Source: Mycobacterium sp. IDR2000157661 (lineage in GTDB: Bacteria > Actinomycetota > Actinomycetes > Mycobacteriales > Mycobacteriaceae). From it: a DNA stretch of 64,000 bases. Below the pieces are notes generated by a model. It worked only from the letters and a program-made list of their open reading frames with translations, was not told where the DNA came from and did no database searches. Position numbers and translations under genes: made by a program. Positions 59,791 through 64,000 of this stretch are shown here, piece by piece (position 1 is the first letter of the stretch; each line of letters opens with the position of its first letter). The DNA is taken from NCBI RefSeq assembly GCF_022317005.1, contig NZ_CP081006.1:4216001-4280000 (forward strand), given 5' to 3'.

Positions 59791-61065
59791 TCAGCCTGCG
59801 ACCGGTCGCCGCACCCCGTGAAACGGCGCGCCCAGGTCCGGCACCGTCCGGTAGCCGCGCCTGCGCGCCCGCGCGGCGTCACGCCGGATGAGCGCGTGCA
59901 GGCCGGCGAAGGTCACCTGGTCCAGCACCATGCGGGTCAGGAGGCGGTTGTGCACGAACCCGAACGACAAACCGGTCGACGGGTCGGCCCATCCGACGGA
60001 ACCGGCCAGCCCGGCGTGGCCGAAGCCGGACATCACGCCCGGCGGAAGCGGCAACGAGTGGTAGCCCAGGTGAAAACTTAACGGCAGGAACAGGTTCCGG
60101 TCGGGCCAGTAACTCGGCTTGCCGGTCATCCCGGCCGCCCGTTCCGGCGAAAGGAACTGTCTGCCCTCGATCCGTCCGCCGTTGGCGATCGCGCCGTACA
60201 TCTTGGCCAGGCTACGTGCCGTGGCGACCCCGTTGGCGGCGGGGATCTCGGCGTCGAGGAACGGCGTGTCGCCCTGCACGACGGCTTTCATGCCCGGGAA
60301 GTACATCGACCCGAACGCACCGGAAACCCCGAGCGCTGCCACCCGCGGCGCCACGAAGTTGAACAGCGGATTGGCCAGCGTGCCCTGCGGCGCCAGAATC
60401 TGCGCCGCGCGGGTGGGCGCGCCGACCGGCGGCCGGCCCAGGTGCAGGCCGTCGGTGTCGAGCGGCTCGGCCAGTTCCTCGCGGATCAGGTCGCGCATCC
60501 CCTTGCCGGTGATGGCCCGACCCAAGCCCGACATCATCCAGCCGTAGGTCAGCGCGTGATAGGCCTGATGCCCGAACAGCAGCTTGTTGACCGGCGCCGA
60601 GGCGACCCGGTCCTCCATCACCTGGTGGTCGAGCAACTCCGCCTTCGTGCAGCCGTTGAGGTGCGACAGGCCCGCCCGGTGCTGCATCATGTCGCGTACC
60701 GTGATGGCGGCCTTGCCCTTGGCGCCGAACTCCGGCCAGTACTGTGCGACCGGCGCGTCGTAGTCGACGAGCCCACGGTCGGCGAGCCGGTGAATGACCG
60801 TCGACGCCATGCCCTTGGTGACCGAGAAGACCATCGCGCCGGTGTTCGCGGACCAGTGCTGGGTGCCGCGGCGGTCGGAGTAGCCGGTCCACACGTCGAC
60901 CACCGGCTCACCGTGCAGGTAGATCGACAGGGCGCCGCCACCGAACCGGCGTCCCGGGAACAGCTGCGAGAAAACCCGCAGGGTGCAGGCGAAGTTCGGA
61001 TCCGCCGCGCCCTGGACACCGCGCGGAAGCGCCGCGTCGCGCTCCCGGCTTTTGACACCCGTCAC
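59791..61065 (-). CDS. lipL: Beta-lactamase-fold esterase/lipase LipL
   Basis: A 424-residue serine hydrolase of the class C beta-lactamase fold. The SxxK motif is MVFSVTKGMASTVIHRLADRG. The YxN-type position is near HQAYHALTYGWMMSGLG and GFGHAGLAGSVGWADP stands at the KTG position. GGGALSIYLHGEPVVDVWTGYSDR is the typical N-terminus. It corresponds to Rv1497 by sequence and by its place next to meaB. GTG start (VTGVKSRERDA) chosen; a TTG ten codons upstream (61095) keeps the frame open. Confidence 0.88.
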   Translation of the reverse strand: MTGVKSRERDAALPRGVQGAADPNFACTLRVFSQLFPGRRFGGGALSIYLHGEPVVDVWTGYSDRRGTQHWSANTGAMVFSVTKGMASTVIHRLADRGLVDYDAPVAQYWPEFGAKGKAAITVRDMMQHRAGLSHLNGCTKAELLDHQVMEDRVASAPVNKLLFGHQAYHALTYGWMMSGLGRAITGKGMRDLIREELAEPLDTDGLHLGRPPVGAPTRAAQILAPQGTLANPLFNFVAPRVAALGVSGAFGSMYFPGMKAVVQGDTPFLDAEIPAANGVATARSLAKMYGAIANGGRIEGRQFLSPERAAGMTGKPSYWPDRNLFLPLSFHLGYHSLPLPPGVMSGFGHAGLAGSVGWADPSTGLSFGFVHNRLLTRMVLDQVTFAGLHALIRRDAARARRRGYRTVPDLGAPFHGVRRPVAG

Positions 61066-61111
61066 AGATTTTGAATTTACCTGCCGCTGCGACAAATAAA
61101 CCGGCTGTTAC

Positions 61112-62104
61112 CTATTTGTTAGCTGATCTCACGTCAGCGGCGTCCAACAGTTGCTGGGCCGCCAACGCCGGGGTCAGCTCGCCCTCGCGCACCTGGCGCT
61201 CCACCTCGGCGCGAATCTCCCGAACGTGTGGGCTCGACAGCACCCGGTCCAGCACGGCGTCGCGGACCATCGACCAGGTCCACTCCACCTGCTGAGCCCG
61301 CCGGCGTGCCTCGAACTCCCCCGCCTCCGTGAGGACTCGGCGATGCTCGAGCACGGTGTCCCACAGCTCCCGCAGCCCGGAGCCCTCCAACGCGCTCATG
61401 GTGAGAACCGGTGGCCGCCACAGCGTTTCGCGGGGGTAGATGAGCCGCAGGGCCGCGGTGAGCTCACGGGCGGCGGCCTTGGCCTCGACCGCGTGCTCGC
61501 CGTCGGCCTTGTTGACCACCACGATGTCGGCGAGCTCGAGCACGCCCTTCTTGATGCCCTGCAGTTGGTCGCCGGTACGGGCCAGCGTGAGGAACACGAA
61601 CGTGTCGACCATGTTGGCGACAGTCACCTCGGACTGCCCCACCCCCACCGTCTCGACGAGGATCACGTCGAAGCCGGCTGCCTCGAGCAACACGATGGTT
61701 TCGCGGGTGGCCTTGGCGACGCCACCCAGCGTCCCCGAGGTCGGCGACGGGCGGATGTAGGCGTCGCGGTGCACGGCGAGTCGGGCCATCCGCGTCTTGT
61801 CCCCGAGGATGGACCCGCCGGTCCGGGTCGACGACGGGTCGACGGCGAGCACCGCGACCCGGTGCCCCCGCTCGATGAGATACATGCCGAGCGCCTCGAT
61901 GGCCGTCGACTTGCCCACTCCGGGCACCCCGGTGATGCCCACGTGCAGCGCTGTGCCCGCGTGTGGCATCAGTCGCAGCAGCAGCTGCTGCGCTTGCGCA
62001 CGGTGGTCGGCGCGGGTGGACTCGACCAGGGTGATGGCTCTGGGCAGCGCGGCGCGATCGCCGTCGACCACGGCGTCGGCGAGTTTCCGAACTCGATCGC
62101 CCAT
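61112..62104 (-). CDS. meaB: Methylmalonyl-CoA mutase-associated GTPase MeaB
   Basis: G3E-family P-loop GTPase that guards adenosylcobalamin loading of methylmalonyl-CoA mutase; 330 residues. The P-loop is VGITGVPGVGKSTAIEALG. Switch regions lie in VDPSSTRTGGSILGDKTRM and ILVETVGVGQSEV, and the base-specificity motif is VVVNKADG. TSGTLGGVA is also typical. It starts directly after the mutB stop (TAGATG). The mazE4-mazF4 pair found between these genes in M. tuberculosis is absent. Confidence 0.95.
   Translation of the reverse strand: MGDRVRKLADAVVDGDRAALPRAITLVESTRADHRAQAQQLLLRLMPHAGTALHVGITGVPGVGKSTAIEALGMYLIERGHRVAVLAVDPSSTRTGGSILGDKTRMARLAVHRDAYIRPSPTSGTLGGVAKATRETIVLLEAAGFDVILVETVGVGQSEVTVANMVDTFVFLTLARTGDQLQGIKKGVLELADIVVVNKADGEHAVEAKAAARELTAALRLIYPRETLWRPPVLTMSALEGSGLRELWDTVLEHRRVLTEAGEFEARRRAQQVEWTWSMVRDAVLDRVLSSPHVREIRAEVERQVREGELTPALAAQQLLDAADVRSANK

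Positions 62105-64000
<1,896 letters not shown>

Overview
The window is high-GC actinobacterial chromosome, almost certainly from a rapidly growing Mycobacterium (Mycolicibacterium-type). The basis is gene content and order. Read right to left, it follows from memory the M. tuberculosis order mutB-meaB-lipL, ileS, dinB1, ansA, lspA, rluA-type gene, dnaE1, ddn-type gene, ilvA, treZ-treY-treX, acyltransferase, bioA-bioF-bioD, bioB-bsaP, nadA-B-C, hisD to hisI, bcpB, trpE to trpA, lgt. Here gltB follows at the left end. GTG starts and ATGA/GTGA stop-start overlaps are frequent. I found no tRNA, rRNA, CRISPR array, insertion sequence or prophage.

Layout. 1-3.1 kb: 5' end of gltB, two small membrane proteins and a 13E12-type DUF222/HNH nuclease. 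3.1-10.6 kb: the trpE-trpX-trpC-trpB-trpA-lgt operon (minus strand), whose last gene carries a very long acidic tandem-repeat tail. 10.8-17.8 kb: bcpB, then the histidine operon hisD-C-B-H-A-impA-F-I (minus strand). 17.8-26 kb: an F420-type nitroreductase, a zinc alcohol dehydrogenase with a divergent TetR regulator, the nadA-nadB-nadC NAD operon with its divergent Nudix repressor NrtR, and a secreted-lipase homologue. 26-32.6 kb: the biotin genes, as bioB-bsaP-DUF2567 and bioA-bioF-bioD-2H ligase, with the TetR regulator BioQ between them. 32.6-41 kb: an acyltransferase translationally coupled to the treX-treY-treZ glycogen-to-trehalose operon. 41-49 kb: ilvA, a Ddn-like protein, small membrane genes and dnaE1. 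48.6-57.6 kb: TetR, rarD, a pseudouridine synthase, lspA, ansA, dinB1, an S4 protein and ileS with a T-box leader. 57.8-61 kb: a little-characterised patch (condensation-domain fragment, DNA-binding protein, seven-helix membrane protein) and lipL. 61-64 kb: meaB and the 3' part of mutB.

Regulation readable from sequence: an NrtR box (8-bp arms) between nadA and nrtR; BioQ boxes (TGAAC-N3-GTTCA) upstream of bioB/bioQ and bioF; a translational ileS T-box with an AUC specifier and the TGGTACCGCGG signature; and leaderless-type promoters (TANNNT ending 6-7 nt before the start codon) at all five regulator genes.

The most unusual signals are two families of short repeats. A 32-bp unit, present three times between hisF and hisI, creates a chain of 11-codon mini-ORFs linked by ATGA overlaps. 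Its 22-bp core recurs between hisH and hisA and inside the ileS coding sequence. A 24-bp hairpin unit forms tandem arrays in the leaders of both bioB and bioF, in register with the BioQ operator.
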